Of a DNA stretch of 32,509 nt, positions 11,701 through 20,693 are shown piece after piece; within the stretch, counting starts at the first letter, position 1; each line of letters starts with the position of its first letter. The stretch covers positions 1 to 32,509 of the forward strand of contig MU859342.1 of assembly GCA_033297205.1 (NCBI GenBank), given 5' to 3'. The notes beneath the pieces are model-generated. The model saw nothing but the letters and a program-made list of their open reading frames with translations. It searched no databases and was not told the DNA's origin. Source of the DNA: Pseudoneurospora amorphoporcata (taxonomy: Eukaryota; Ascomycota; Sordariomycetes; Sordariales; Sordariaceae). The translations under genes and the position numbers were made by a program.

Positions 11701-12043
11701 TTAATACTTGAGAATGATGTAGAGAGCGTGGACGATACCGGGAATGTACTGTAAGCGAGCATGTTAGCAAGGGTTGCATTGTATGCGACAGCTGGAAGCT
11801 GGAAGGGGGAAAGGCAGGAAAGCTTACACCCAGGATGGTGAGGAGGATGTTGATGAAGAGATCGGCACCGCATCCGCGCTCGAAGAAGACTCCGAGAGGA
11901 GGGAGGATGACGGCAATGATGATCTTGCAGATGTCGCTGGAGATGAGAACCAAATGTTAGTAAAGCTGACCCGGAACCAGTGACGGCGCACACTGCGTCT
12001 AGCCGGTGGGAGTAGGTAGGTCTTACCTAGCGGTGAAAGCCAT
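11701..12043 (-). CDS. pmp3: Plasma membrane proteolipid 3 (PMP3/UPF0057)
   Basis: Small hydrophobic membrane protein of the PMP3/SNA/RCI2 family; in yeast it affects membrane potential, cation tolerance and phosphoinositide-linked membrane organisation. Exons 12043-12027 (17 nt), 11936-11828 and 11748-11701 encode 57 residues, the usual family length. Two membrane segments are visible (about residues 9-24, IIIAVILPPLGVFFERG, and 31-54, DLFINILLTILGYIPGIVHALYII) around the family signature PPLGVFFERGCG. The introns (12026-11937 and 11827-11749) have GTAAG donors and CAG acceptors, and the second joins GGT and TAC in phase 0. Such small genes are easily missed by predictors because no exon exceeds 110 nt. 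It is divergent from the eL22 gene, about 3 kb away. Confidence 0.96.
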
Positions 12044-12218
12044 TGTGATGGATTAATGTAGTAAGGGTTTAGATATTGGTTCGAAAATCGTGTGTTGGTT
12101 GAAGAGTTCAAGAGGATTACTCGAGTGTGAAGGTTGGATGTTGTTCTTTGTTGTTGTTTTTTGCTTGAGTGGACTGACGTAAAGAACTGAAGCAAGACAG
12201 CAAGCGGGTGGCAGAGAA

Positions 12219-12225
12219 TTAAATA
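12219..12225 (-). promoter_or_regulatory. TATA-like element of pmp3
   Basis: The minus strand reads CTAGGTATTTAATTC about 180 bp upstream of the pmp3 start. A similar CTAGGTATATAAAG stands upstream of the inositol-phosphate synthase gene. Position and sequence fit a core promoter, but no transcript start can be confirmed here. Confidence 0.4.
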
Positions 12226-13219
12226 CCTAGGAATGTACGGGGAGCAGCAGTTACCCTTGCCAAGACTGTATGTAAACCTGGCGGGGTCCCTTTCACAACA
12301 CTTGCAGGGCAAATGGGTCAGGGAACAGGGTGTGCCTGTCTGTTTCCGTTCTCGTGGTGGTGTGGTCCTTTTCCTTTCTCTGCCCTAGTCCGTTCCCTTG
12401 CTTTGCTGCTCGGGGCCGTTTGTGTCTCGGTTCCTTCAAAGAGCCAAGCGGGTAGGCGAAGGGAACCTGATGAGGTGATGGTTCAACCTTTCGCAAGCTC
12501 ACGCGCAAAGCAAGCCATGTACAAGGCAGTTCATACACGCGATTGGAGAAATCGGCTAGAATGCGTCATGCACACCACCCAGCTACCCCCGTTACGAACC
12601 GGCCAATGTAGGTAACTAAGTAGTACTGTGGTTAGATTCAGCAACGGTGGTTTGCGGTCTTTTACTATTACCCAGTTTTGTCTACATCTGATACAACTCG
12701 CAATCCTCCCTTGAGAAACGAGGAACTGCGCCCGACGGGAATAAAGCCTGAAGGAGGGTCGCATGATCAATGTGGTGAGCCATGTGCTGAACAATGCTGG
12801 GATTCGACTCCGGGACTCCGAGGTCCTCACAAGTCACAAGTGATCAAAGAAAATAACCCAACCCCGCGGACATTCCCGGCGAAAGGACTACAGGCCTTCA
12901 AGCGCTAACTTGCACCGCTTTGCGATATCGCGACACAGCAGCGCAGGCACATGTGTGGTCCGTCTACAGCTCAGGAACAGCGTTTCTTCCCATCTAACGG
13001 GGCTGGGTGGATCAATGAAATGTCTGTGACATTCCATCGCGAATACCCATACTCGTCAGGGCTGCAAAATCGCCGTCTGACTAGCGGGCGGGCTTGTTCT
13101 CATGCTTCCATCCATGTTTTCGATACCGAGTTTTCTCTTTCGAATTCAGGACGAGGTGGGTAATCAAAAAGGGTCCTAACAGTGACGTAACCGAAGCTAG
13201 GTGAGCCGAACTGCCGTTA

Positions 13220-13309
13220 CTCGTCGGTTAGGTGGATTCGCTTCGCCAGCCAACCGACTGTCGGTTGGCTTGTTATGTAAGCGAGGCCCACATCAACCTA
13301 ACCGACGAG
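13220..13309. mobile_element. 90-bp fold-back MITE with TA flanks
   Basis: Perfect outer arms CTCGTCGGTTAGGT (13220-13233) and ACCTAACCGACGAG (13296-13309) enclose a second perfect hairpin, AGCCAACCGAC (13248-13258) and GTCGGTTGGCT (13260-13270). Inner and outer arms share the core CCAACCGAC/CTAACCGAC. TA lies immediately outside both ends (13218-13219 and 13310-13311), as expected for a Tc1/mariner-type target duplication. There is no coding capacity. A strong cruciform or RNA hairpin is predicted. Confidence 0.7.
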
Positions 13310-13442
13310 TACAGCCCGCGAGGAGCTTGCCGTCCAGCGCTATCCTCGCTCGGCCAGCGCAGGCCAAGCCATTCGCCAAGACCCAGCTACGACTTTCAAA
13401 CCTGAACCAGGCAACCAGGGCGCGTGGTCGAGTCGCCCAGTA

Positions 13443-13849
13443 CAGTAATGTCCCCTGTTAATGCTAACCCCCCCTTTTGCTAAAACCCCCCCTTTTGCTA
13501 AAACCCCCCCTTTTGCTAAAACCCCCCCTTTTGCTAAAACCCCCCCTTTTGCTAAGGATTTCGATTGCCTGCATTCCCTCTGGTGGCTCAGACTGCTAAC
13601 TGCTATTTGCAACCGTGACGGTCCAGATTTGCATTAACAGGGGTCTGATTTTGGTGAGCGGGAATACTTATACTTATGTACCGGGGGTCCGACCATCCTA
13701 AGTGACCCACTTTTTAGGCCCGGCGACGATCTCGAGTGGCCAAAGAGCCGCTGTATGGTCTGTGCACGAGATCCCCCTATTGCAAAACCCCCCCTTTTGC
13801 AAAGAAATCTGGCTGCAGGAATCGTTTGCATTAACAGGGGACATTACTG
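13443..13849. mobile_element. Pogo/Tc1-mariner-like non-autonomous TIR element
   Basis: The ends match as perfect inverted repeats over 25 bp (13440-13464 and 13828-13852), including the flanking TA. The element proper begins CAGTAATGTCCCC and ends with the reverse complement, inside TA dinucleotides, which is the signature of pogo/Fot1-like elements. At 407 bp it has no transposase and would need one in trans. Near the left end lies a C7T4 minisatellite; a related C7T4GCAAA copy lies by the right end (13788-13803). A third copy of the inner TIR, TTTGCATTAACAGGGG, sits inside at 13628-13643, in the same orientation as the right TIR. Confidence 0.8.
13468..13555. repeat. 18-bp tandem repeat, five copies
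   Basis: CCCCCCCTTTTGCTAAAA repeated with period 18, starting at 13468, 13486, 13504, 13522 and 13540. The copies are identical apart from the truncated last one, so the array is recently amplified or homogenised. It lies just inside the left end of the TIR element. The minus strand can be read as repeated KGGVLA, but nothing suggests translation. Confidence 0.95.
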
Positions 13850-14864
13850 TACACTACTAAGTAAAGAACAAGCCAGTGACATCACTAGAATCACCCAGAT
13901 GTGGCGGGGGACACGCAACAAGTGTGGCGCATAAACCATGAAAAGATGGCTTGGAAGGCTTAGCTTAGACGCGGCCGGCTCACGCCGAGCACGATCACCG
14001 ATTGCATCAGTGTTGATCATGATTTCACTGTCAACTCTAAGCGAGCCCCAAGACAATCTCATTTCGCCCAGAGCGGTGCCCAGGGCTCGGCTTTATAGTG
14101 TAGTTGGGCGGCAGGCCAAGCGGCCCTTGCGGGCCAAATCGGGTACGGCGGAAGTTGTATGAACATCGGCATTCTGGGCTTCGGGATGCGAAGAAATTTG
14201 GGCAATTGGTCGCGCGAGGTTATCTGTAGATTATGCGCAACGGATAACTTGAAGGAGATCAGTGATTGAGAGTTCGAAGATTTGAATAGCCCAAGGAGAA
14301 GACCAAGAGGCCATGGCTCCGCAGACATGGCCCTTCAGGATATCACATGCCATTGCTTGTGCTTGTCGAGGAAGGATAATGTGAGTAGGATAGTACCGGA
14401 AGATATGTGTTCAAGTGAGTAAATTGTATAAGATTTCGTTCTTAGTTTACCGGCAAACAGATGGGCCCTTTCGCTCGACTTTTGAGGCATGAGATACTGC
14501 TGCTGACGACCAGCAAAACTTCATAAGCGAGTGCTCGACCTGCGATATGGACCACTGGAGAAACCAAATGCCGTTATGAACGGACAGGTCATCGACTTTT
14601 ATGGCACATTTCAAGAAGCATAGGCTGGGGCAAGCAAAGAATACGTCAGACAAGCAGGGGAGTAGGAGTCTCTACCTTCGTCCGTTTTGAATCCGAGAAC
14701 TGGCATTGACGGGAAATTTAAAATCGGAGTTCGATGTGATCGACAGGGCGGGGGGAGATGCCAGCCGGACGACCTTGATGAACCGAAAGGCCCACTTCTC
14801 GCCGATGTGGAGCTCCATGCGCCCGCACGCCAAGCCCCGTGTTTCTGCCTGCCGACTAGTCTAG

Positions 14865-14912
14865 AGCCCTAAATTTTTGACAGGCCCAGGCCACACATTG
14901 TGTCAAAAATTT
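14865..14912. promoter_or_regulatory. Ribosomal-protein promoter element: AGCCCTAA plus 12-bp inverted repeat
   Basis: AGCCCTAA (14865-14872) matches the Tbf1-type ARCCCTAA box known in ribosomal-protein promoters of several fungi. It overlaps a perfect 12-bp inverted repeat, AAATTTTTGACA (14871-14882) and TGTCAAAAATTT (14901-14912), with an 18-bp spacer. The cluster lies 148-195 bp upstream of the eL22 start. The A5T3-type core also resembles the RRPE motif of ribosome-biogenesis genes. Binding is inferred. Confidence 0.6.
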
Positions 14913-15059
14913 CCACCTGGCGCGCGACCTCCACTTCACCACTTCCGTCCACCACAACCCTCAGAACCCAACAAAAGGCGCAGGATATCACCTCTTTGCG
15001 TCCTTCTTTCGACTTGTCCTTTGTCAACCCACAAGCACATCTCCATCCCCGTCGACGCA

Positions 15060-15648
15060 ATGGCTCCCATCACCGTATGTTCGCCCACATGACCATCGCT
15101 TTGCTGTTGGCCCAATCCTCAGACGCCAATATGGAAGCATCCCTCTTTCATTTTGGTCCTGAGCGACCATGGCATGAAGCAGTAGGCTAAGTCAAATTGT
15201 ATTTTACAGAAGAAGTCTGCCAAGGGCAAGGCTCCCAAGGTCACCAAGAAGTTCGTTATCAACGCTTCTCAGCCCGCCAGCGACAAGATCTTCGACGTCT
15301 CTGCCTTCGAGAAGTTCCTCACCGAGAAGATCAAGGTTGAGGGCCGCGTCGGCAACCTCGGCGAGACAATCAAGATCTCCCAGGTCGGTGATGGCAAGAT
15401 TGAGATCGTTGCCCACAACGAGCTCTCTGGCCGCTACCTCAAGTACCTGTACGTATCCCCCATCGCGACATCCAGAAACCTTTGCGACCAAACAGACGCT
15501 AACCAATCACTTGCGTTACAGGACCAAGAAGTTCCTCAAGAAGATGCAGCTCCGTGACTGGCTCCGCGTCGTCTCCACCTCTCGCGGTGTTTACGAGCTC
15601 AAGTTCTTCAACGTCGTCAACGACGAGGCTGAAGAGGATGAGGAGTAA
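15060..15648 (+). CDS. rpl22: 60S ribosomal protein eL22
   Basis: Structural protein of the large ribosomal subunit. Exons 15060-15074 (five codons, MAPIT), 15210-15448 and 15522-15648 encode 126 residues. Introns 15075-15209 (GTATGT, in phase 0 right after MAPIT) and 15449-15521 (GTACGT...CTAAC...ACAG) give an exact frame. Family landmarks are the lysine-rich N-terminus, FVINASQPASDKIFDVSAFEKFL, the basic LSGRYLKYLTKKFLKKMQLRDWLRVVS rRNA-binding region, and the acidic C-terminus EAEEDEE. The early first intron and strongly C-ending codons are typical of highly expressed ribosomal-protein genes. The start has a CGCAATGGCTCC context. Confidence 0.97.
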
Positions 15649-15972
15649 ATATGATAAACCAAGGGAATTAATGGAGACTTGAGGTTTCTGGCAGGGAATA
15701 CCATATGGTGGACTGGCGTGCATTGTGCTTAGCGGGAAACCGGGGTTCAATGAGCAAATGTCAAGTCGCCTCCTTGTGAGGCATGGCGTTCTGGCCAAAA
15801 CCATATCTGTCTCCGTCGTCCATGTGAATATGTGATCTCGCCATATTGTCAAGTCTTCATGAACCATTAGTAACGCCTCCGTTCTAGGAGTATCTAACCC
15901 AAAAGTAAACAGACAAACAAACGCCTATGCGCCATGACCTTCCAACTAGATATCATCCCAACCCAATTCCAT
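15649..15972. other. Intergenic region between convergent eL22 and carrier genes
   Basis: 324 bp between two 3' ends. It holds only presumed 3' UTR sequence; no gene, repeat or RNA structure was noticed. Confidence 0.6.
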
Positions 15973-17028
15973 CTACGGCAAGGACCTCATGACACCCTCA
16001 AACACCAACAGCGCCATCGCATTCGCCGGAAACGCCCTCAAGAAGCAAGGCAAGAACCCACGCCAGTATCCCTTCGCGCCTTGCTCTCTGTAAATCGCCG
16101 CCGCGGCGTCCCTCCATCTCGGGAACCTCCTCACGCCATCACCAATCCCTCCTCCCAGATTGTCCGTCATGATCCGCTGCTTGACGACATCACTCGGGTA
16201 GCTAGTCAGCCAAAACACCTGCGCGCTCAACCCGCCCGCCCAGAAGTTGATAGCCGGCGTGCTCATCTTTGTGTGATCCTTCATCCACCTGCTAAACACA
16301 TCATACGTGCCCCACCAAAAGAAAAAGAAGCTGCGGAACAAGATCGTCGCTCCCAGGCCATGATACACGCCCCTGATGCCGTGGTGGGTATACACCTTCT
16401 TCAGACAATCAATGGGGCCCTTGTACATCCTCTCCTCCTTGCGCGCCGCGTACTGGATCTGCAATCTCGCCTTCACGTGCTCCACGGGCGCCGCTATGAA
16501 GCTGACCGTCATGCCCGCCAAGATGCCCGCCAGGCCGTGGCCGTGCGAAGGTAAAGGTCTGGAAGGGTCGTGCAAGGGGTGCCAGGGCGGGTTGAAGAGG
16601 TTGTCGCGCAAGAGGTGGCGGTAGACCGTCAGAGAGCCGAGCATGATGCTGTCCATAAACATCCAGCCGACCAAGGGAGGGCTGGCGCCCTTGTACAAGC
16701 CCAGGATGCCTTCGTTGCGGATGGTTTGGGTGACGCATTGGAGCGGGCCAGAGAAGCGAGAGCTGTCGGTGGTTTGGAGGCGGACTTTGATGGTGTCGAA
16801 GGGGTGGCCGACTGTGAAGCAATGGTTAGTAACAGCGACAAAGATGTGTAATGTTGAAAACAGTTCTGTCGCTGTTGTTAATTGTAGATACGCACCAGAG
16901 AGCTTGGCGATGCCCGAGAACACGCCGGCTACGAATCCCTTGTAGTTTGCGACCGCTTTCTGGGCCGCTACCGGCGCGGCAGCAGGGACCGGAGCTTGTT
17001 GCTGGTGTTCTTTCAGGTTGGCGTCCAT
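15973..17028 (-). CDS. Mitochondrial carrier family (SLC25) protein
   Basis: Inner-mitochondrial-membrane solute carrier. Exons 17028-16896 and 16811-15973 give 323 residues, the usual size. The three repeats carry the PX[DE]XX[KR] signatures PFDTIK, PVEHVK and PSDVVK, each followed by a YKG/YHG/YWRG-type motif (GLYKGASPPLVG, GVYHGLGATIL, GYWRGFLPCFLRAFPANA). The first repeat, GHPFDTIKVRLQTT, is closest to the basic amino acid/acylcarnitine branch, but contact-point residues are not enough for me to name a substrate. Intron 16895-16812 is 84 nt, a multiple of three and free of stops, so the unspliced frame also reads through; the branch point TTACTAAC, the CAG acceptor and continuity of KLS-VGHPFD argue it is spliced. 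The N-terminus is Gln/Ala/Pro-rich and precedes the first helix. Confidence 0.92.
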   Translation of the reverse strand: MDANLKEHQQQAPVPAAAPVAAQKAVANYKGFVAGVFSGIAKLSGAYLQLTTATELFSTLHIFVAVTNHCFTVGHPFDTIKVRLQTTDSSRFSGPLQCVTQTIRNEGILGLYKGASPPLVGWMFMDSIMLGSLTVYRHLLRDNLFNPPWHPLHDPSRPLPSHGHGLAGILAGMTVSFIAAPVEHVKARLQIQYAARKEERMYKGPIDCLKKVYTHHGIRGVYHGLGATILFRSFFFFWWGTYDVFSRWMKDHTKMSTPAINFWAGGLSAQVFWLTSYPSDVVKQRIMTDNLGGGIGDGVRRFPRWRDAAAAIYREQGAKGYWRGFLPCFLRAFPANAMALLVFEGVMRSLP

Positions 17029-18034
17029 GGTGTCGGTGATTTCCTTCTACCTCAAGAAACCTAGGAATGTTTGTATCTCGTTCTCGCTTGATATCATGAA
17101 GCGGAAGGTGGTGTTGAGATATGGAGTCGAACTTCCAATCCCATTGAGGAAGGAGATACCGACGAGGACGTGGGACGGGCAGGTGAATCTCACTTGATTA
17201 CCTGTGCCTCTTTCTGGAAAAGGGATGAAAGAACGGGCTGAGGTTATCTCTGGGCCCCGTTGTCACCAAAACAATATTGACTCGATCGACCGGCACATCG
17301 GCCACCAAAGTTACGGATCGGACCTCATCGGAATCGAAGCTGGTAGCTCTGACTGTCCATCCATCCAGGGGTATGAATGTCCCCGCTAAAAAGTTCAAAA
17401 GCTGGGGTGCTGGTGGGGTGCAGTAACCGCCATTCCCGTTTACTCCATTGGTAGAGTAGATAGCATGTGTAAAGGTCTCATCCAGACCGCCTTACGATCG
17501 GGATACTAATGCCTGGATGTTCCGTTCAAAAGGGCTCACTCTTGAATATGTATCGGGTGTAACATTTTCAGAAGGGAAGGAGTACCGCTCCGCAATGCTG
17601 CCGTGTTAGTGATGTTTCGGGTGTGCCGTGATTGGTCAATGTAGAACAGCTCCTAACATCGGCCTCCCTCTGAAGACTTCGTCCGTCAATCCCTGGGATC
17701 CTCCATTATTCTATCCAGAGTCCGCACTAAATATTAACATGCTATCTAGAGTAATTTTATCCGAATTATCCTCTTCCTGCCGGGTAATGACCAACCTCCA
17801 AACCCGAAAATGGTTTCACGACCCGTTTCCCCGTTCTCTCGTGTGTTTCCGACCTGCAGAAAGGCGACACCATTACCAGCAGTCCAACAGCCGACCATGT
17901 CACACCCCCAGATATTGACACCATACAAAAATTTCCCGCCGCGAGGATAAGATGTAGTTTGGGCAGCGGCTGGCCGGGAACAGAGGAGGGCTTCTCTCTT
18001 GAAGGATGTCCAGCTCTTGACAAACGTCCACAAC
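17029..18034. other. 1 kb intergenic region upstream of carrier gene
   Basis: It contains the carrier promoter on the left and the gpi11 3' flank on the right. I see no conserved open frame. A D-arm-like CTCCATTGGTAGAG near 17441-17454 lacks the rest of a tRNA. Confidence 0.6.
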
Positions 18035-18947
18035 TCAGAACCTCTTCCCCCAAAACAGCGTTCCTCCCAAAATCCTACCAAGCAAGTATCCTCCGTAAAT
18101 GCCACAGAGAATGGTGACCGGCCACTTCTGCCACTCGCGGTCCCAGTCCAGTGGAATAGGCACAGCGCCCAGCCACGCGCCGAACAGGCCGCCCACCAGA
18201 CCGCCAAAGGTCTCATCGAGCGGTGCGCGGAATCCGCCAACCGCAGCCCAGGCGGCCGAGTCGACGCCGTGTACGTAGAAGAGCGGGAAGAATGTGAGGA
18301 GGGCGAGGTGCGCGGCGCACAGGAAGGTATGCGATCCGTGTGTGAGGAAGGGCGCGCCGAAGAGGGCCATGGCGAAGTGGAGGAAGGGCGTGACGACGGA
18401 GGTCAGGACGGAGGCTAGGAGTGCGGTCTAGCGTTTGATTGAGGAAAATTAGCAGTGTAAACTCCAGACGGGGCTTCATAATCCTTGGAGACGGATAAGA
18501 CATGGAATAACATACAATGATCGTGCTCGACCCAATGTCGCCGCCCTTCTTCTTCTCGCCCGGCCGGGGTTTCCGGTTCGACTTTGACGCCGGCTCGCCC
18601 GCCGCAGGCAGGCAGAGAAGGGCATATGTCATCTGGAGTGCCGCGACGACGGGCAAGGCGTTGCGCATCACTGGGACAGGATCAGCGACAAGGGCGTCGA
18701 ATCGAAGCAGGTACAAGGCGGTCAAGGCGGCCGGTAGAGCATGGCGGACGGTCTGAGCAGCTAGCGTTTGCTTGATGTGAACGGGTCGCAGTGTCGCCAG
18801 CGAGCTGCTAGCACCAGTCGACATCGTCGTCGTTGTCGAATCTGTCCCTTGACTTCCGGACGTAGCTTTTGTTGTCGAGGCCGACTGGGCTACGGCGCCC
18901 TTAACGATCGCTGACGAGGACATTGTTACCGGGTCCACGAGGGGCAT
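18035..18947 (-). CDS. gpi11: GPI biosynthesis protein PIG-F/Gpi11
   Basis: Endoplasmic-reticulum multi-pass protein; PIG-F partners the ethanolamine-phosphate transferases (PIG-O/Gpi13, PIG-G/Gpi7) in the late steps of GPI-anchor assembly. Exons 18947-18516 and 18427-18035 are joined in phase 0 across an 88-nt intron (GTATG...CGCTAG), giving 274 residues. The family signature is in exon 2: HGSHTFLCAAHLALLTFFPLFYVHG, APLDETFGGLVGGLFGAWLGAVPIPLDWDREWQKWPVTI and GIYGGYLLGRILGG. Hydrophobic segments in exon 1 (PAALTALYLLRFDALV; ALPVVAALQMTYALLCLP) are the first membrane helices, followed by a basic KSNRKPRPGEKKKGG loop. I chose the MPLVDPVTMSSS start; an in-frame ATG at 19004 would add 19 residues of unlikely sequence. 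Confidence 0.92.
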
Positions 18948-19511
18948 ATTTGTTGCATGGAAGAAACTGAAGCAGGAGAAGTCGAAGTAACTTCGTGGTG
19001 CCAATCGTAAGCGTCGATGTAACGGCAGTAGGACTGTACCCGTACAGTCGTTGAACCGAACAGCTGTCGCGGAGAAAGTTGAAGAGAAGCAACGTTGCTG
19101 ATGGATGAACAGGCCAAGCTTCCAATTGACGGCGGGCAGGACGGTTAGACTCGGGATCCACTGTAAGCCCCTGAGCTCAGAACCCTAACCCTGTATTGCT
19201 CACCACCTCTACCCTTTGAGACGAAGTCAAGATATCACTTGTGTCCTCGTGGAATGAGGAATCGTAAAACGGTGAATGAAGCCTTCCTGGGTACCTTGAT
19301 GCTTTCATGTTCTTCATTGGCTTTGGTAGACCGGCCAGAGCTGAGAGTTCAGCACAGGGGATGAGCTCTGCTTTGATGTAGCCGGATATACCCCCATACG
19401 GTGACGGCTTCTAGAACAATGACCCAACCCTCATTAACCATGACTTAGAAGGGTTACCTATATACCCCGAACCTGTTTTTCCCTTGCCCCAGATGTGATT
19501 TTATATCCCAT
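18948..19511. promoter_or_regulatory. gpi11 promoter region
   Basis: 564 bp between the gpi11 start and the translin stop. It contains a telomere-box run, AACCCTAACCCT (19181-19192), about 235 bp upstream of gpi11. Nothing else was recognised; the right third should be translin 3' UTR. Confidence 0.55.
19181..19192. promoter_or_regulatory. Telomere-box motif (AACCCTAACCCT)
   Basis: Two exact CCCTAA-type units upstream of gpi11, on the same strand as the box at 8621-8631. It is a possible Tbf1-like site; only the motif is seen. Confidence 0.5.
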
Positions 19512-20559
19512 CTACTGAGCCTCCTTAGCCGGGATGAGATTTCTCAAAGAGAGGTCATACACCACATCCTCGACCTTCTTAACAGCGTACTTGACCGAAT
19601 CCGTCCTCTTGCGCAGAATATCGTTCTTCAGGTTGAGCATCTGGAACCCACCATGCAAATCCTTGACGAAGCCACTAATCTGCACAGCCAGCTCTGTGTC
19701 GCCCAACGTCACCGAGTTCATGGCGAGGCGGCTGAGATCCTCGATGACTGAGATGAGAGCCAAAAGATACTCCTCGATGGTAATGTGGAAGGCGTCGCGG
19801 TCCTTGAGATTGACGGGGACTGGTTTCATAAACGGTAAGCGTCTGGCTATCTTGTGCCATCTGGTGCTGCTTTGACAGCGGAGCGATGAAGCCAAAAAAA
19901 CTTGCCTCCGAATACCTCGCCAACTTCCTCCAATGTCAAGAGACGGCCAACCTCGCCGGGCTTGCTGTCGCTGCCCATACCGCCCAACCAAGCACAAAGG
20001 AGCACTGTGGCGATGCCATCCTGGAGTGTGCGGCCCCACTTGTAGTTGTACCTTAAGAAGAAATCCGTCAGCCCGTGGCCTCAACTACGTGACAGGCGTT
20101 TATACTCACTTGTAGTACGGGTGCTGCGAGGCAAACCGGGATAGACGAGTCGTAGTCTCCAACTCCTTCTTGATACCACCCTCAACCTGAGAAAGTAGTG
20201 CGGGATCTAGGTTGGTAAGTTAGCATCCTGTTCCAAACTTGATCAAATTCATCATGAACATGGTTTTAACGCGTCATCCCATAGGCCCCATGGTAGAGAA
20301 CAGTTTAAGAAGGGTTGTGAGCAATCAGATAGACGAGTGACATGGGCGTGATTGGTAACCGAAAAGGCAGCCCGCGTGCAAAAGCCGTACATTTCGAACG
20401 AGGGGTGGAATGGACTTTGGACAACACTCCCTGAGTATAAGAGACATTCTGATTGAGCTCCTCGATGATCTGCTCAAGATCTTTCCGAATACTGCCGTCC
20501 TTCTCGATGTTCTCCTTGAGCTGGTCGAAGAGCGCGGGGTCGATCATCGGGGGAGCCAT
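19512..20559 (-). CDS. tsn: Translin (C3PO RNase subunit)
   Basis: Single-stranded nucleic-acid-binding protein that with TRAX forms the C3PO ribonuclease; in Neurospora this complex processes tRNA 5' leaders. Exons 20559-20391, 20206-20110, 20051-19906 and 19819-19512 sum to 240 codons (239 residues). Landmarks: VSYTQGVLSKVHSTP, HPYYKYNYKWGRTLQDGIATVLLCAWLGG, HITIEEYLLALISVIEDLSRLAMNSVT, GFQMLNLKNDILRKRTDSVKYAVKKVEDVVYDLSLRNL, matching animal translin along its length. Introns 1 and 2 are GT-AG. Intron 3 (19905-19820) begins GCAAGT, a GC-AG intron; it is needed to join EEVGEVFG to VPVNLKDRDAF, as the family alignment demands, because the nearby GT option loses the conserved FG and the frame. 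The all-helical fold and basic residues fit an RNA-binding octamer. Confidence 0.94.
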
Positions 20560-20673
20560 CTTCAAGACGGTAGCTTGTTTTGTTGTAAGGCGAAATTATG
20601 ACTTTGTTCGGTAGGTCAAGAAGCAGGTGCTAGTACGTAATCGGATACGATTCAGATTTGTTGGTGGTTGTTG

Positions 20674-20693
20674 GATGCGATGCGATGCGATGC
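20674..20693. repeat. GATGC pentanucleotide repeat, four copies
   Basis: Perfect tandem copies 115-135 bp upstream of the translin start, probably in its 5' leader. It is followed at 20724-20742 by a 7-bp CCGCAAC repeat. Confidence 0.85.

Larger units (their letters stand above)
12044..15059. other. 3 kb divergent intergenic region (pmp3 / eL22) with transposon-like insertions
   Basis: No convincing gene. The left end is the pmp3 promoter and leader, and the right end (about 14860-15059) the eL22 promoter and leader. The middle holds a 90-bp fold-back element (13220-13309) and a 407-bp TIR element with an internal minisatellite (13443-13849), both listed separately. In 12450-13200 and 13860-14860 I see only short unconserved frames. 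A C-rich T-arm-like sequence at 12780-12795 does not fold into a tRNA. Confidence 0.65.

Noticed and set aside
12738..12810. Possible tRNA around GATTCGACTCC
   Set aside because: One T-arm-like hairpin with G-U pairs is possible, but there is no regular D arm, anticodon arm or acceptor stem.
13468..13555. CRISPR-like array
   Set aside because: The repeats are contiguous with no spacers, and the genome is fungal.
13340..13612. Minus-strand frame with repeated KGGVLA
   Set aside because: It is simply the 18-bp minisatellite of the TIR element read in an open frame.
17430..17510. D-arm-like CTCCATTGGTAGAG suggesting a tRNA
   Set aside because: No T-arm and no complementary acceptor strand downstream.
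17746..18240. 164-codon minus-strand frame overlapping the gpi11 end
   Set aside because: It overlaps the conserved PIG-F C-terminus in another frame and has no family signature.
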